Source: Oceaniferula marina
GTDB lineage: Bacteria; Verrucomicrobiota; Verrucomicrobiia; Verrucomicrobiales; Akkermansiaceae
Assembly: GCF_013391475.1 (NCBI RefSeq)
Contig: NZ_JACBAZ010000008.1
Coordinates: 186,001 to 250,000, forward strand
DNA length: 64,000 bases
Reading direction: 5' to 3'
Shown: one piece after another, positions 36,001-44,665 of the stretch
Layout: each line of letters begins with the position of its first letter
Position numbering within the stretch: the first letter of the stretch is position 1
Notes under the pieces: generated by a model
Told to the model about the DNA's origin: nothing
What the model saw: only the letters and a program-made list of their open reading frames with translations
Databases searched by the model: none
Made by a program: the position numbers and the translations under genes

Positions 36001-38502
36001 GCCAAGCAACTCAAACAGCTCACCTGGCAACAAGCCGGAGCCGTGGGATACACCAATGACATCATCCGTGCCGCCGCCGTCTCCGGGCTGGCTGCATCCG
36101 TGAAAGCAACGGACGCCACCAAGGCAACGGTTGAAATCTTCGTCAATGGGAACAAAATCCTTACCCACCACACAGACGACAACACCCCATCCACCCCGAT
36201 CCATATCCCGGGCAAGAAGCTGACACCTGGAAAGAACACGGTCAAAGCCGTGGTCAAGGGAAAGGGCGAACTCTACCTATCAGCCAGCCTGACAGGATTC
36301 CTCGCCGAATTCCCAAAATCCAATAACGACAACTTCGCCATCCTCGAACGGAAATACTACCGTGAAAATCTGAGTTTCCAGGGGCAGCCTATCAAAACCA
36401 CGGGACAGTCACCGGCAAAAGAGGCCGAATTCCAGAACATCGTGCGTGTCGACATCCGTCTGGAAAATCAGAAAAAAGACCAGAAAGATGTCGTCTTGGT
36501 CGAGCAGCTTCCTGCCGGATTCACTTACATTCCGGGCTCTCTTCGTGGTGCCCATAGTGGGGCCCGGTTGGAAAACAACCACTTGGTCGTCACCTTCCGA
36601 GGGACATTCAAACCACGCTGGATCCGCTATGAAATGATTGCAAGCCACACAGGAACGTGGAATCAGACACCCTCGACCTTCATTCCCCTGCAATCCCCCG
36701 GACAAGCGGTGTTCGGTCCGCAAGGGTCACTCACCGTACTTGCCCGAGGCAAGGCATCCACACAACCCTATCAAACCTCTGCGGCCGAGCACGCCGAACT
36801 CGCCAAACTCCATTACAACCATGGAGAACACCAACTGGCGAAACAACACCTCGCAGCACGACGCAAGCTGAAACTTCCATCCACCGAAGATGCTGAAATC
36901 GCACGCATCACACTCTGGTTAGAATCCGCTGAACAAACACCCGATGCCAAGCGACTCGTCGAAGCCTTTGAAACACTCGACGCCAGAATGCCGGACCTCA
37001 GCATTCCCTTCGATAAAATCCTTAAAGTCGGCAAAGCATACCGACAACTCAAAGAGTTCGAACGGGGGCAGTACGTTTTTGCCGCCACGCTCGAAGCTGG
37101 TTTCGCCCAAGACACCTACGTCGGAGCAGCACTCGAAGACCAGGGACGTTTCCTCGACGCCATTGACTACCAGAAAAACATCTGGCAACTCTATCCTGAC
37201 CACGGCGAGATCACCAACACGTGGTTTGCCATGGCTCAGGAACTGAACGAAAGGTCTGGCAACGCCAGAAAAGTCCAAGCCAGAATCGATAGCCCGGCAA
37301 ACAGCAAGGTCAGCGAAGTCGAACTCATCTCCGAATCCCAAAAGATGCTCGACCAATTCCTCTTCCTACACCCCGAACACCCGGCAGCCGATGAAGTCTC
37401 CTACACCATGGCCAACACCCTGTTCGCCTTAAAAGACTACCGCGCCGTCGTCGCCCAGGCTCGACGCTGCCATCAACGGTATCCTGAAAGCAAACACCTC
37501 AGCAGCTTCCGCTACATGGAGGCCCTCGGGTCATTCTGGCTGCGAGACTACGATGTCGCCATCCAAGCCGCCGCTGAAGTGGCCCACGGAACCTCGCAGG
37601 ATAAAAATCTGGCAACCTTCATCACTGCCCAGATTTTCCATGCCAAAGGACAACCCGATAAGGCAATGGAATGGTATGAACCCATCAAGGACCATTACCC
37701 GGACGCACGTGAATCCATCGCTTACTTTGAACAGAAAAAAGTCAAACTCGATGAAGTCAAAGTGCTCTCATCTGGAAAAAAAGCCACCATCACCATGGAC
37801 TACCGCAATATCTCAACCGCTGAGTTGAAAATCTATCGTGTGGACCTCATGAAGCTCTACTTAAAACAAAAAAACCTGTCGAACATCACCAATATTGAAC
37901 TCGCCGGTATTGCTCCGGAACATGAACTCAGTATCAAACTCAACCAGGGCGACATGACAGAGGATATGCAGCAACACATCACGCTCCCCATCCGCAACGA
38001 CGGTGCCTACCTCATCCTCTGCCGTGGAGACTACCTCTATACGTCCGGCCTCGTCTTGATCACCCCCCTAAAAATGGAAGTCCAAGAAGAGCCTGACGCC
38101 GCGAGCTTGCGAGTCCACGTCAGGGATCGCGAATCCGGCAAGCTCCTCGACAACGTCCATGTCAAAGCCATCGGTAGTGACAACTCCCGATTCAAAACCG
38201 GGGAAACCGATCTCCGCGGTATTTGGAAAGCCGAATCCATCCAGGGAAAACCCACCGTGATCGCCCGCGACCCCAAAGGTCGTTATGCGTTCTTCCGTAG
38301 CCAGATTGATTACCAATCCAGCGAAACTGAGCAAAGCAACGATGATGCCTTCGCCGCCCCACAGAAAAAACAAAAAGTCGATTTCAAAGGCAACCTGATC
38401 CAAGGCCAGCTGGAACTCAACAAGAAGAACTACAAAAGCTACAATGAGTTCCGCCGAAGCAAAGGCAAGGGAGTCAAAGTCAACAAAGCCATGAAAAAAT
38501 AA
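30052..38502 (+). CDS. Giant alpha-2-macroglobulin-like envelope protein with TPR arms and an internal TPR insertion
   Basis: 2816 residues with a signal peptide (MKSFIAFAVLLFTFAPIPCVHA). Order: TPR-like helices about 25-580; macroglobulin-like strands about 590-1290 containing an MG2-type segment; then a 66-residue TPR block at 1329-1394 nearly identical in plan to the secretin's. Next is a low-complexity repeat region (RNSIDAILNNP/RNSIDFYLNNP); then the A2M core at about 1540-1630 (PLPDRAGTWTLHVLAAAKNGTLG). A thioester-domain-like alpha-toroid follows at about 1750-2010, and more TPR helices at about 2260-2560. A second macroglobulin-like unit closes the C-terminus (about 2567-2740). Bacterial A2Ms trap proteases in the periplasm. 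The thioester CxEQ is replaced by CRQA (Cys1775), so covalent capture is probably lost. Only a short hypothetical gene follows on this strand; usual partner pbpC is absent. Confidence 0.85.
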   Translation: MKSFIAFAVLLFTFAPIPCVHAETDARKAANALQDNNYALAGKILSGNLETLAAADKQFTQDQLLHLKATTEFLQKNYEAAEQSCQQLQKQFPKSTWLSKSIFLEAETYSARKQYEKAIGIYESQAIKLFATERKAGIARSLIRFAESFTRKPAADNLDAPAPDYAKAYNLYSEILDLNCGHTLRAEARYQMTSMLSLAGNYQGAEKEALAYLAEFDPSWRGLIGSPERVTMKKNANTLATGKHIAMVRYLHAEALHRQNRRPEADNYLFELLQLVEEKHIDADQALLADASWLRIHTLRQKGGKAYDINEWKQTTEAYLQAYPKHIHANKTAFLLGSMLQSHGKNKLAITAYQNYIADKYKTAVTPTPLSQSVETAGELEVRKKLAGQHLELAHYALGSIHLAMEEFELARKAWNLTAQTFPNGTQWAACQKGLVEIDYAQLQSQLAILKKEAGAANEVDCHTQATKRVEAFISQYPLDPRIAGLLFSCGQIPYELAIRIDKESPEPANKKIRQDTLYQQAISSWNILTSKYGKSNEASRAKFLTAKLWEEHFIDMEKAISLYKSSKAKDFRTRLAALTSKRLLASAEKTFTLKETPQIILNTRNIEKVKVHQYWIDLKAYFLKNGHLADLTKLDIDLIEPDHSWDVSIKDYQKHHPLTQKIDIPFPKNKPGVCIIKIEDEDYHTTSLVMRSNIDIAVRVGTRELIAYATNWVSGKPASKVKLLFASGEKIIGTELTGPDGVCYKTFDALEDLSSLRVLAISPEGAATCSQDLDSTSSPAKLTAKAWFHTASSENRPGETVHLSGIVRDALNGSYTLPKNKKYTLNCRTNHHLPIFESSLDLNPQGGFEAQFKIPRHTQSKAVIVTLTPESPDEAKQSSTPSPERFQYLIPITRQSDSQASLTLTFDQSHLKTGDILTGSLRARYHWDAPVSDRRIRLTLPSGKHSDVVTDAQGLATFSYDTTGIASGSSLVFSAQLIGISSMGAANAITIDPLQLYIRAESDKAMVTSQEPITIKVNTHNASEQPVGATLALKLLRSTEGNKEKLVQELPITTDPQSGKGKTEIKIAAQGRYILRIEGSDPQGKPSLTETIIHVLGDDAASEITAYHHTQKLFDDSQFELRVFSKRHTACQALLTVEAQHIIEHQIVELKPGANLFKLDLSPQHAPIFRTSLMVMHDRSFFSAEDVVTVSRRLFVQTILPEKASFSPGETITAQVNVSDTQGKPVPALLMASIEKQRHETQAKSPEGGWFIYTPFQRSSELPQYSMGTSCGFTHTGTQQRILAAYKEEQQRIADGNNRAHRVTDLSRLAQQHFQSIDNIRKHLYMGEGYYNLGKYDEADEAFRNVLREDPYNKDARRWMEKVASIKSDYYRSAYDQTRAESLQQVDQAWELPNQVDIQAGNRATAGLRSGDYAVTRNSIDAILNNPNRTQSLQRNSIDFYLNNPQRTSTADANAIALARSRNGFAVNPNRINQPVFRSQGAQSGFVGGGRIGNGEARNGVDFISPVNFTNIPGIPANQGGARLNQIPELPNAVGTSPMALTGLFNGTWNTTEHTAAPNWSAPIQLLAQGSSTLKIPLPDRAGTWTLHVLAAAKNGTLGVDRQTIKTSEPVSLRFASIPQVMGGDKWIPELSLFRHGALPATNGQVKISVNHNGKPLATHTEELTIDKDADSATVPTKKITVPASGTLTLLAELTLEGAAYQTEIKVPIRPYGAPVANRHSQTLSAGTSSFDIALQDQATPHHLTLTLRKDINQSLYQLSTSKLEPVFGWNVPCRQAHPAGQFNAQVAVLEYLTKQKATSSPHYQQLLQRAKWTLNELLALQRADGSWTSTHGRKQSNLIVTATAYEAIHRWKAMGFSKELATQTTESWLKTQAKKIPDPEVDSRCLVQQALSFGKASDFSICNRLYRDRGTLGDAGKVLLAQAFINLDRPSFASDLLESMHDQEQWASSTDPITRHPAWIAGQALRALSSISKINPKLKAQAKQLKQLTWQQAGAVGYTNDIIRAAAVSGLAASVKATDATKATVEIFVNGNKILTHHTDDNTPSTPIHIPGKKLTPGKNTVKAVVKGKGELYLSASLTGFLAEFPKSNNDNFAILERKYYRENLSFQGQPIKTTGQSPAKEAEFQNIVRVDIRLENQKKDQKDVVLVEQLPAGFTYIPGSLRGAHSGARLENNHLVVTFRGTFKPRWIRYEMIASHTGTWNQTPSTFIPLQSPGQAVFGPQGSLTVLARGKASTQPYQTSAAEHAELAKLHYNHGEHQLAKQHLAARRKLKLPSTEDAEIARITLWLESAEQTPDAKRLVEAFETLDARMPDLSIPFDKILKVGKAYRQLKEFERGQYVFAATLEAGFAQDTYVGAALEDQGRFLDAIDYQKNIWQLYPDHGEITNTWFAMAQELNERSGNARKVQARIDSPANSKVSEVELISESQKMLDQFLFLHPEHPAADEVSYTMANTLFALKDYRAVVAQARRCHQRYPESKHLSSFRYMEALGSFWLRDYDVAIQAAAEVAHGTSQDKNLATFITAQIFHAKGQPDKAMEWYEPIKDHYPDARESIAYFEQKKVKLDEVKVLSSGKKATITMDYRNISTAELKIYRVDLMKLYLKQKNLSNITNIELAGIAPEHELSIKLNQGDMTEDMQQHITLPIRNDGAYLILCRGDYLYTSGLVLITPLKMEVQEEPDAASLRVHVRDRESGKLLDNVHVKAIGSDNSRFKTGETDLRGIWKAESIQGKPTVIARDPKGRYAFFRSQIDYQSSETEQSNDDAFAAPQKKQKVDFKGNLIQGQLELNKKNYKSYNEFRRSKGKGVKVNKAMKK

Positions 38503-38582
38503 ACCACCGAGCTAACAGACCACGTGCCCCCACCCTCTTCAGCCGGCGTGAGAGCACCATCCCTTGACCAAACTACCTTAGC

Positions 38583-38683
38583 AAAGTAGGACAGGTTTCC
38601 AACCTGTCAGCTGGCATGGCATAACTACAATTACCCCCCACCTCACACCCGGAAGCCGGCAGGATAGAATCCTGCCCTACTTT
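38583..38683. repeat. Compound REP-like palindrome (GTAGG-type hairpins)
   Basis: Outer arms AAAGTAGG (38583-38590) and CCTACTTT (38676-38683) enclose two perfect hairpins: ACAGGTT-TCC-AACCTGT (38591-38607) and GGCAGGAT-AGA-ATCCTGCC (38658-38676). A related hairpin after a GTAGG start occurs near 44661. Typical of dispersed extragenic palindromes; it also lies where the giant gene's transcript should end. Confidence 0.55.
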
Positions 38684-38748
38684 ACCGCAACCTACAAACT
38701 AACAAAAACACATAGACAAACCTCCTAATAAATGTTAGATGTTCATCT

Positions 38749-39078
38749 ATGAACCCTGCAAAAACACCCGCGACGAAACAAGCCACGCATACACAACTGA
38801 AGGCATCAGCGCTATCCAGCGAAAAGACGCCTCCTCTCGCGCCCCAATCCACGGCATCATCAGCCCCTAGACCACCAGCATGGAGACACACCTGTGCCCT
38901 CATTCATATGGAGCAAAAACTGCGTCAGACAAACGACCTCATCCTCCATCTCGAAAACGAGATCGAGTTCACCACCGACGAAGAAAACCGGGAGCGTATC
39001 GAAGCCGAACTACTCCGGGCCCTCAGTAAAAGAAACGCCGTCCGGACCGCTCTCGAAATCGCCTTGAGAAAACCCTAG
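38749..39078 (+). CDS. Small hypothetical protein with Pro/Ala/Thr-rich head and coiled-coil tail
   Basis: 109 residues from the ATG at 38749. The first 45 residues are low-complexity (Lys/Thr/Ala/Pro/Ser); a second Met at residue 54 would give a compact 56-residue product. Residues 54-109 form an amphipathic, highly charged helix pair (LHLENEIEFTTDEENRERIEAELLRAL), probably a coiled coil. No family recognised, no signal peptide. It lies 247 bases after the giant gene and converges on the transglutaminase gene. Real-gene status is moderately supported by the coherent helical tail. Confidence 0.5.
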   Translation: MNPAKTPATKQATHTQLKASALSSEKTPPLAPQSTASSAPRPPAWRHTCALIHMEQKLRQTNDLILHLENEIEFTTDEENRERIEAELLRALSKRNAVRTALEIALRKP

Positions 39079-39151
39079 CATTCCAAGCCCATACACAACT
39101 CGCGCATCAAGCACGAAGGAACAAAACAGAGGCCATCAGAAAGTTCCTCCC

Positions 39152-40366
39152 CTACCCCCCCAACTTGACCTCCAGCCAGGTTTTATCTTTCGGCGTGGTG
39201 ACCGTTTGCCGTTGCATCGCTCCAGACACCTCATCCTTCCACATCAATTGATAGATCTGCCCTTTGCGAACCACGACCGTATAAAAACGATTCATATCGT
39301 CGCTTGGCTTAGGTGAAACGCCCTCGGCAATTTTAAGATCCCCCTGAAGCACCACCACGGGAATCGCAACCCGCTTCCCGCCCACCATCCGGTGAATGCG
39401 CAACTCGCAATCGTTTTCACCTACCGCATTTTCACCACCTAACGCCACATAGCGTTCCGTGACATTCACCGCGGGCACTTCCTTGTTTTTCATATTCCAC
39501 ACCATAGGAAAATGCAGCCCGGTCGACTTCCAAGAGCTTGCATAAATACTGTGGTAAAAACTCTTCGGGTTCGCCTGTGCGGCGTCAGCCAGTAACCAGC
39601 CGTGGTCCAGTCCCTTGGCATCCGGGTAATACTCGGTAAAATGCCAGGCTTTGTCGACCGGGGTCCAGACTTCCACCCAATTGTGATTCCCTCGCTTGGT
39701 GGTCCATGCTGGAATACCTGCCACCCGAGAAGGGATGCCCACCGAGCGAAAGGCATTGTTCAGCAGAATCGACAAGCCACTACAACTCGCCATCCCCTGC
39801 TCCATCGACTCATACGGGCTCTGATCCGGCTTTTTACGCTTGGTGTTGTATTCCACCTTGAGCTCCTTCAAAATGTTCCGATTCACAGCCATCAAAGCCT
39901 CCTCTTGCGTTTTCGCATCCTTCACATACTTGCTGAAGCGTTTATAAAAATCCTGCCGCCAATCGTCACGCCGTTCATTCAAACTGGCATAAGGTAACAC
40001 ATCGTTAAAAAACACGTCCTCAGGAACCTGCTTCGCCCAAGTGAAATTCTCGCGGGCCTTGTATGCCCAGGCCACATTGTTTAACAAATAAGCGGCATTC
40101 AGCGAGCGGGCGTCAGAATCCGGCATGTAAGCGATCAAAAAATGCATCCCCTTGCGCTGCGCCTTTGGCACCTCATCGAGAGCCTTTTCCAGCTCAGCAC
40201 GGTTCTCACCCGCTTGCTCAAGCTTGGCATCCAGCTCTCTACTGTAAGCGGTTTCGACGCGTTCATCAGCAATGAGGGGCATTCCGGGTATCAACACTCC
40301 GACCATCACCGCCACACCAACAGCTGCCCCCGTCCATCTCAATCGCATTGCTCTCATCACCTGCAT
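39152..40366 (-). CDS. Secreted transglutaminase-like domain protein
   Basis: About 404 residues from the ATG at 40366, with a signal peptide (AVGVAVMVGVLIPGMPLIA). A transglutaminase-like core spans about residues 190-290: catalytic Cys in QGMASCSGLSILLNNAFRSVG, His in TKRGNHNWVEVW, and the acidic third residue in FTEYYPDAKGLDHGWLLAD. The arrangement is that of papain-like transglutaminase/peptidase superfamily members. The C-terminal 110 residues form beta strands with GGENAVGENDCELRIH, perhaps an Ig-like or sugar-binding domain. Divergent from the large secreted protein at 40494, with about 127 bases between starts. Substrate unknown; cell-wall peptide or protein cross-link cleavage are both plausible. 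Confidence 0.85.
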   Translation of the reverse strand: MQVMRAMRLRWTGAAVGVAVMVGVLIPGMPLIADERVETAYSRELDAKLEQAGENRAELEKALDEVPKAQRKGMHFLIAYMPDSDARSLNAAYLLNNVAWAYKARENFTWAKQVPEDVFFNDVLPYASLNERRDDWRQDFYKRFSKYVKDAKTQEEALMAVNRNILKELKVEYNTKRKKPDQSPYESMEQGMASCSGLSILLNNAFRSVGIPSRVAGIPAWTTKRGNHNWVEVWTPVDKAWHFTEYYPDAKGLDHGWLLADAAQANPKSFYHSIYASSWKSTGLHFPMVWNMKNKEVPAVNVTERYVALGGENAVGENDCELRIHRMVGGKRVAIPVVVLQGDLKIAEGVSPKPSDDMNRFYTVVVRKGQIYQLMWKDEVSGAMQRQTVTTPKDKTWLEVKLGG

Positions 40367-40493
40367 AGCGACACCCTCCCCCATCTTTGTGCCTCTGCCA
40401 AGCCATCATATGCTACGCAACATACATCAAATCGATCATCCCATAAAAAAAATCAATTTCCATGCTGTGTCCAAGCGTGTTAGTCATTGCAGC

Positions 40494-43400
40494 ATGAAAC
40501 GAAGATTGTTCTCTCCGCTACGCCTTCTCTCCACCACCTTCATGCTGACGGCAACGTCCTTGAATGCCGACACCTACTACAAAGTCGAAATCCAGGATCT
40601 TACCTTGGACAAGGCACAGAAGCTTCCCGAACAAGCGTTGGCTCTCGGCATTTGGGACACCAAAAGACAGCAAGCGGTCTCGGTCCGCATACCGGAATCC
40701 TCCGGTCAGGCATTCACCGCCTTTATCCAAGAGGGAGAACAACAACAACATCGCTGGCACACCCCGGAACAAAAAGAACTACAAATCGCCATCCAGCTTA
40801 AAGAGCCGAAAAAAACAAAAGGCATCATCAACCTCTGGATGAGCAACGATCAACGCCAAAAAAAACTGCAATCATACGCGTTCCAATTCGACCCGTCCAC
40901 GGCCAAACCCTGCAGCAAAGAACAGTTTGAAGCCCTTCGCAGCCAACACTACCAACGCCTCGCAAATGGACACCTCCCGGGAACCGCGTGGTTCAGGCAC
41001 CAAGCAGGCGCCCCTCAAAAAGAAAACGCCAACACCAGACGCAATGCTTCAGACCTCGACGATACCTTTGCCATTTTTTCCGGTGGCCGCGCGATCTCCG
41101 AAAACCTGGCCCTCGACCGCGACCTGATTCTAGCCACCTCAAAAGACAAACCTGATGTCGAAATCAAAACGATCAAAGGGGTCACCGTCAAAGCCATCGA
41201 CTGGACAGACAAACTTCCCTCAGACCCGGTAAGCGTCGACCCCCTCTCCCATTACATCCCCATCGACCAGCACGCTCTCTTTGTGCCATCCATCAACGAC
41301 CTCTTCAAGTTGATCGACCACATCGAACGTGACGGAGCCCCCGTCATTCAGAGCTTCACCGTCCGCAACCCCTTCCGAACCCTGCCATCACGTTACCGAC
41401 GCCAAATGGGGCTCGATGTTCCAGACATGGCGGCAAAACTCCTACCCATTCAATCGGTCGCCGTTACCGGCGGGGATCCCTTTTTCCCGATGGGCAGCGA
41501 TGTCGCCGTTCTGTTTGAATCGGACAAACCGGAACTCCTGTTCCAGTCACTATCGAAAACCATCGAACTCAAAGCAAAACAACATCAAGCCAAAAGCCTG
41601 AAAGCCGTCGACGTTTCTGGCAGCTCCAAGCACCTTGCCTTTGAAAACACCGATCGATCGTTCTCCTGCCACCTCCTGCTCAAAGGCACATTGGTCGCCG
41701 TGGCCAATTCCTCTGAACAAATCAAACGCCTCACCGCAGTGACCCGCGATCGTTCACTCGGAGCCAGTGAAGAGTTCCGCTTTTTCCGTCACCGCTACCC
41801 TATCGCCGCAGACGAGTCCGCCTTCGTCTACCTCTCCGACGCCACTATCCGACGCTGGTGTAGTCCGGAACTTCGCATCGGGGCATCCCGTCGCACACGC
41901 GCCGCAGCCGCCCTAGGTGAACTCAACGCCCGGGCCTTGGCAGAACAACCCATCGGCAAGGATTTTGACGGGCTACTCGGATCCTGCAAGCTTGCTGGAA
42001 GCTCCATCCACAGTGAACACTACGGCAACCTCGGTTTCATCACCCCGGTTTCCGAACTCAAACTCACATCGGCAAGCGCCACCGAAGCCCAAGCCTACGA
42101 ACAATGGCGTCGCGGATACGAGTCCGGCTGGGCCCAGGTCTTCGACCCCATCGCCATTCAGCTGAAACTCAAACCCGACTCCCAAGCTCTGGATATCACG
42201 GTGCTTCCACTGAGTGTGGATAGTGATTACAACGAAATGATCGACCTCGTAGGAGAAGCCAGCCTCTCCCCCAAGGCCCGCTCAGTCCCCGCGGAATCCT
42301 TGCTCTATTTCGCCCTTGCCCTCGATAAAAACAGCGAGCTCTTCGACGAGTTCGATAAAGATCTGGTGGAAATGCTCCCAGGGCTGAAAATCAATCCACT
42401 CTCCTGGGTCGGTAACTCCGTCTCACTTCACCTCGAAGACGGATTTTTCTGGAAAGCTGTTCAGAACACCAAAATGAGCGAAAAACTGATCGGACAGTTA
42501 CCTCTCGCCATCAGGGTCGAATCCACCAGTAAAATGAAACTGGCGTTGTTCCTGACCGCGATCAAGGGCATGATCGGCAGTTCCGCTCCCGATCTCGTCC
42601 GCTATGAGACTCGCAAACATGGAGGCAAATCCTATGTCGCCGTGCTAACCGATGAAGAAGAACTCAATGGCGTCCAAATCTCCCTCTATTATGCAGCCCT
42701 GCCAAGTGCATTCCTCCTATCGCTCGACGAAAACATACTACACCGAGCCATCGACCGAGAAGCTGAAACCATCGCCGAAGGCCCGGCACTCGACGCTCTG
42801 CCTCAGGCCAAACACTGCCTCTTCGAATCTAATCCGAGGTTTCTCACAGGTCTCTCAAAAATCATCGACGATACCGATCTGGAGGAAACCCGGAGAATGG
42901 AAAGCTGGCGCGCCATCCCCATTCTCAACGAATGGCACCGCCGTTTCCCCGGCCAGCAGCCAGCCCTCATCCATCAACAACGTTTTGCATCCGACCTCTA
43001 CTGCCCCGGAGGTAAAGGATACCAATGGAACGCCGAAGCCATGACCATGGAGTCCGTCGCCTACGGCCACCCCGGAGCCCCTCGCAACGATGCCCCGCCA
43101 CTCTCCTGGCTCACCCGCTTCAACAGCCTGCAATCGTCACTCGGATTCGAAGACGGCGGTGTGAGGATCAGGGCCAAACTTTACAATAAACAAGCACCTG
43201 AAAAAAACAAAGCACCAAAGCAAAACAAAGGAGAAGTCCTATCAACCGCCAAGGAGCTCATCAACCTCACTGAGGGTAACACTTGGCTGTATAAAAACAC
43301 AATCCACAACGGTGATGAGATCAGCATAAAAAGCAGTGTGACCAGCTCGACAAACGGAACCGCGACTGTGACTCACGACCAAACTCTACCTGACGGAAGC

Positions 43401-43826
43401 AAACATAAATCAACAAGTAAACATCACATCGATCAAAACGGATTTCATTTACTTGAATATGCTAATCCGGCCCTAAGCCTCAAGCTTACTGAACCTGATC
43501 TGGAGCTTCCACCTACCCTTCACAAGGGAGATGTGATTTCATCGAATGCTAGCGGGAAGCAACACTATGAAGGAAAAATTTTCCCGTTTATTCAGTCATC
43601 CTCGATCAAAATCATTGGCCGGGAATCCATAACAACACCCGCAGGCACCTTCAAAGATTGCATCAAAATTGAAAAATCATCGAATCAACTGTACCTGGGT
43701 AATGTTCAAACCATCCACGCCACCAAGTGGTATTACCCTGGACTCGACTGCATCAAAACGATCTCAAGGGTCAATGGACAAGTCAGCACCACGGAGCTAG
43801 TGAAAATAATCACCCCCGAAAAATAA
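40494..43826 (+). CDS. Large secreted protein with DUF3352-like middle and DUF3108-like C-terminal segment
   Basis: 1110 residues from the ATG at 40494, with a signal peptide (MKRRLFSPLRLLSTTFMLTA). The segment from about residue 270 to 830 alternates helix and strand with SLGASEEFRFFRHRYP and VAVANSSEQIKRLTAVTRD, resembling DUF3352-type bacterial secreted proteins. The final 200 residues switch to short Lys/Thr/Ser-rich strands with TPAGTFKDCIKIE and TKWYYPGLDCIKTI, the pattern of DUF3108/TapB-like domains. That tail is visibly more AT-rich than the body: 22 G/C in bases 43381-43440 against 32 in 42361-42420. This suggests a domain fusion. Divergent from the transglutaminase-like gene. Family labels are by motif style only. 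Confidence 0.65.
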   Translation: MKRRLFSPLRLLSTTFMLTATSLNADTYYKVEIQDLTLDKAQKLPEQALALGIWDTKRQQAVSVRIPESSGQAFTAFIQEGEQQQHRWHTPEQKELQIAIQLKEPKKTKGIINLWMSNDQRQKKLQSYAFQFDPSTAKPCSKEQFEALRSQHYQRLANGHLPGTAWFRHQAGAPQKENANTRRNASDLDDTFAIFSGGRAISENLALDRDLILATSKDKPDVEIKTIKGVTVKAIDWTDKLPSDPVSVDPLSHYIPIDQHALFVPSINDLFKLIDHIERDGAPVIQSFTVRNPFRTLPSRYRRQMGLDVPDMAAKLLPIQSVAVTGGDPFFPMGSDVAVLFESDKPELLFQSLSKTIELKAKQHQAKSLKAVDVSGSSKHLAFENTDRSFSCHLLLKGTLVAVANSSEQIKRLTAVTRDRSLGASEEFRFFRHRYPIAADESAFVYLSDATIRRWCSPELRIGASRRTRAAAALGELNARALAEQPIGKDFDGLLGSCKLAGSSIHSEHYGNLGFITPVSELKLTSASATEAQAYEQWRRGYESGWAQVFDPIAIQLKLKPDSQALDITVLPLSVDSDYNEMIDLVGEASLSPKARSVPAESLLYFALALDKNSELFDEFDKDLVEMLPGLKINPLSWVGNSVSLHLEDGFFWKAVQNTKMSEKLIGQLPLAIRVESTSKMKLALFLTAIKGMIGSSAPDLVRYETRKHGGKSYVAVLTDEEELNGVQISLYYAALPSAFLLSLDENILHRAIDREAETIAEGPALDALPQAKHCLFESNPRFLTGLSKIIDDTDLEETRRMESWRAIPILNEWHRRFPGQQPALIHQQRFASDLYCPGGKGYQWNAEAMTMESVAYGHPGAPRNDAPPLSWLTRFNSLQSSLGFEDGGVRIRAKLYNKQAPEKNKAPKQNKGEVLSTAKELINLTEGNTWLYKNTIHNGDEISIKSSVTSSTNGTATVTHDQTLPDGSKHKSTSKHHIDQNGFHLLEYANPALSLKLTEPDLELPPTLHKGDVISSNASGKQHYEGKIFPFIQSSSIKIIGRESITTPAGTFKDCIKIEKSSNQLYLGNVQTIHATKWYYPGLDCIKTISRVNGQVSTTELVKIITPEK

Positions 43827-43894
43827 AAATCACCCCCTCCCTCGTGATAAATCACTATTGAAAACGCTGGCTTTCACGCTAAAAGGCATCCGCC

Positions 43895-44647
43895 ATGAAC
43901 AAGATCCCAGTCGAAACCTTTGATACCCCGGAGCTGGCAGTCGCCAAACTCGCTGCCGAAACCGCCGAACTGATCCGCAGCAACGATGCCGCAGGCAAGC
44001 CCACCGTTCTCGGACTCGCGACCGGAGCAACTCCGATCCGCTATTATCAGGAACTCATCCGCCTGCACAAAGAAGAGGGACTGTCGTTCCAGAACGTCAT
44101 CACCTTCAACCTCGACGAATACGCCGGCCTGCCGCGCGAACACAAAGAAAGTTACTGGTTCTTCATGCACCACAACCTCTTTGATCACATCGACATCAAA
44201 CCTGAAAACATCAATCTTCCCTCAGGCACCGTCTCCGACGCTGAGATCCCGGCACACTGCGAGGAATACGAACAGGCGATCATCGACGCCGGAGGCATCG
44301 ACCAGCAAATCCTCGGCATCGGACGCACCGGTCACATCGGATTCAACGAACCGGGATCACCCAAAGACTCCCTGACACGTGCTATCACCCTCGATGAAAT
44401 CACCCGCGAAGATGCCGCCCCTGCATTTGATGGCATCGACAACGTGCCCACCGCGGCCATCACCATGGGATGCGGAACCATCCTCGCAGCCAAACGCATC
44501 GTGCTCATGGCTTGGGGAGAAGGTAAGGCATCCATCGTGCAAAAAGCCGTGCAAGGACCGGTCAACGACATCGTCTCAGCATCCTACCTTCAGGAGCACG
44601 ACAATGCGGTCTTCTACATCGACCAACCGGCATCCACCGAGCTCTAA
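43895..44647 (+). CDS. nagB: Glucosamine-6-phosphate deaminase
   Basis: 250 residues. NagB converts glucosamine 6-phosphate to fructose 6-phosphate and ammonia in amino-sugar catabolism. Signature segments are present: GLATGATPIRYYQELI near the N-terminus, the catalytic FNLDEYAGLPREHKESY (Asp about residue 72), and the phosphate/active-site segment GIGRTGHIGFNEPGSP. It also has AITMGCGTILAAKRIVLMAWGEGKA. The residue between GR and GHIGFNEP is Thr where many homologues have Asp or Asn, a position that varies in the family. It starts 68 bases after the previous gene and is followed by a strong terminator, so it is probably a single-gene unit. Confidence 0.96.
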   Translation: MNKIPVETFDTPELAVAKLAAETAELIRSNDAAGKPTVLGLATGATPIRYYQELIRLHKEEGLSFQNVITFNLDEYAGLPREHKESYWFFMHHNLFDHIDIKPENINLPSGTVSDAEIPAHCEEYEQAIIDAGGIDQQILGIGRTGHIGFNEPGSPKDSLTRAITLDEITREDAAPAFDGIDNVPTAAITMGCGTILAAKRIVLMAWGEGKASIVQKAVQGPVNDIVSASYLQEHDNAVFYIDQPASTEL

Positions 44648-44665
44648 ACCATTCTTCCCCGGTAG

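Noticed and set aside
44316-44354. Thr in the NagB phosphate loop considered as an inactivating change
   Set aside because: That position varies between Asp, Asn and other residues in active family members, and the rest of the loop is intact.
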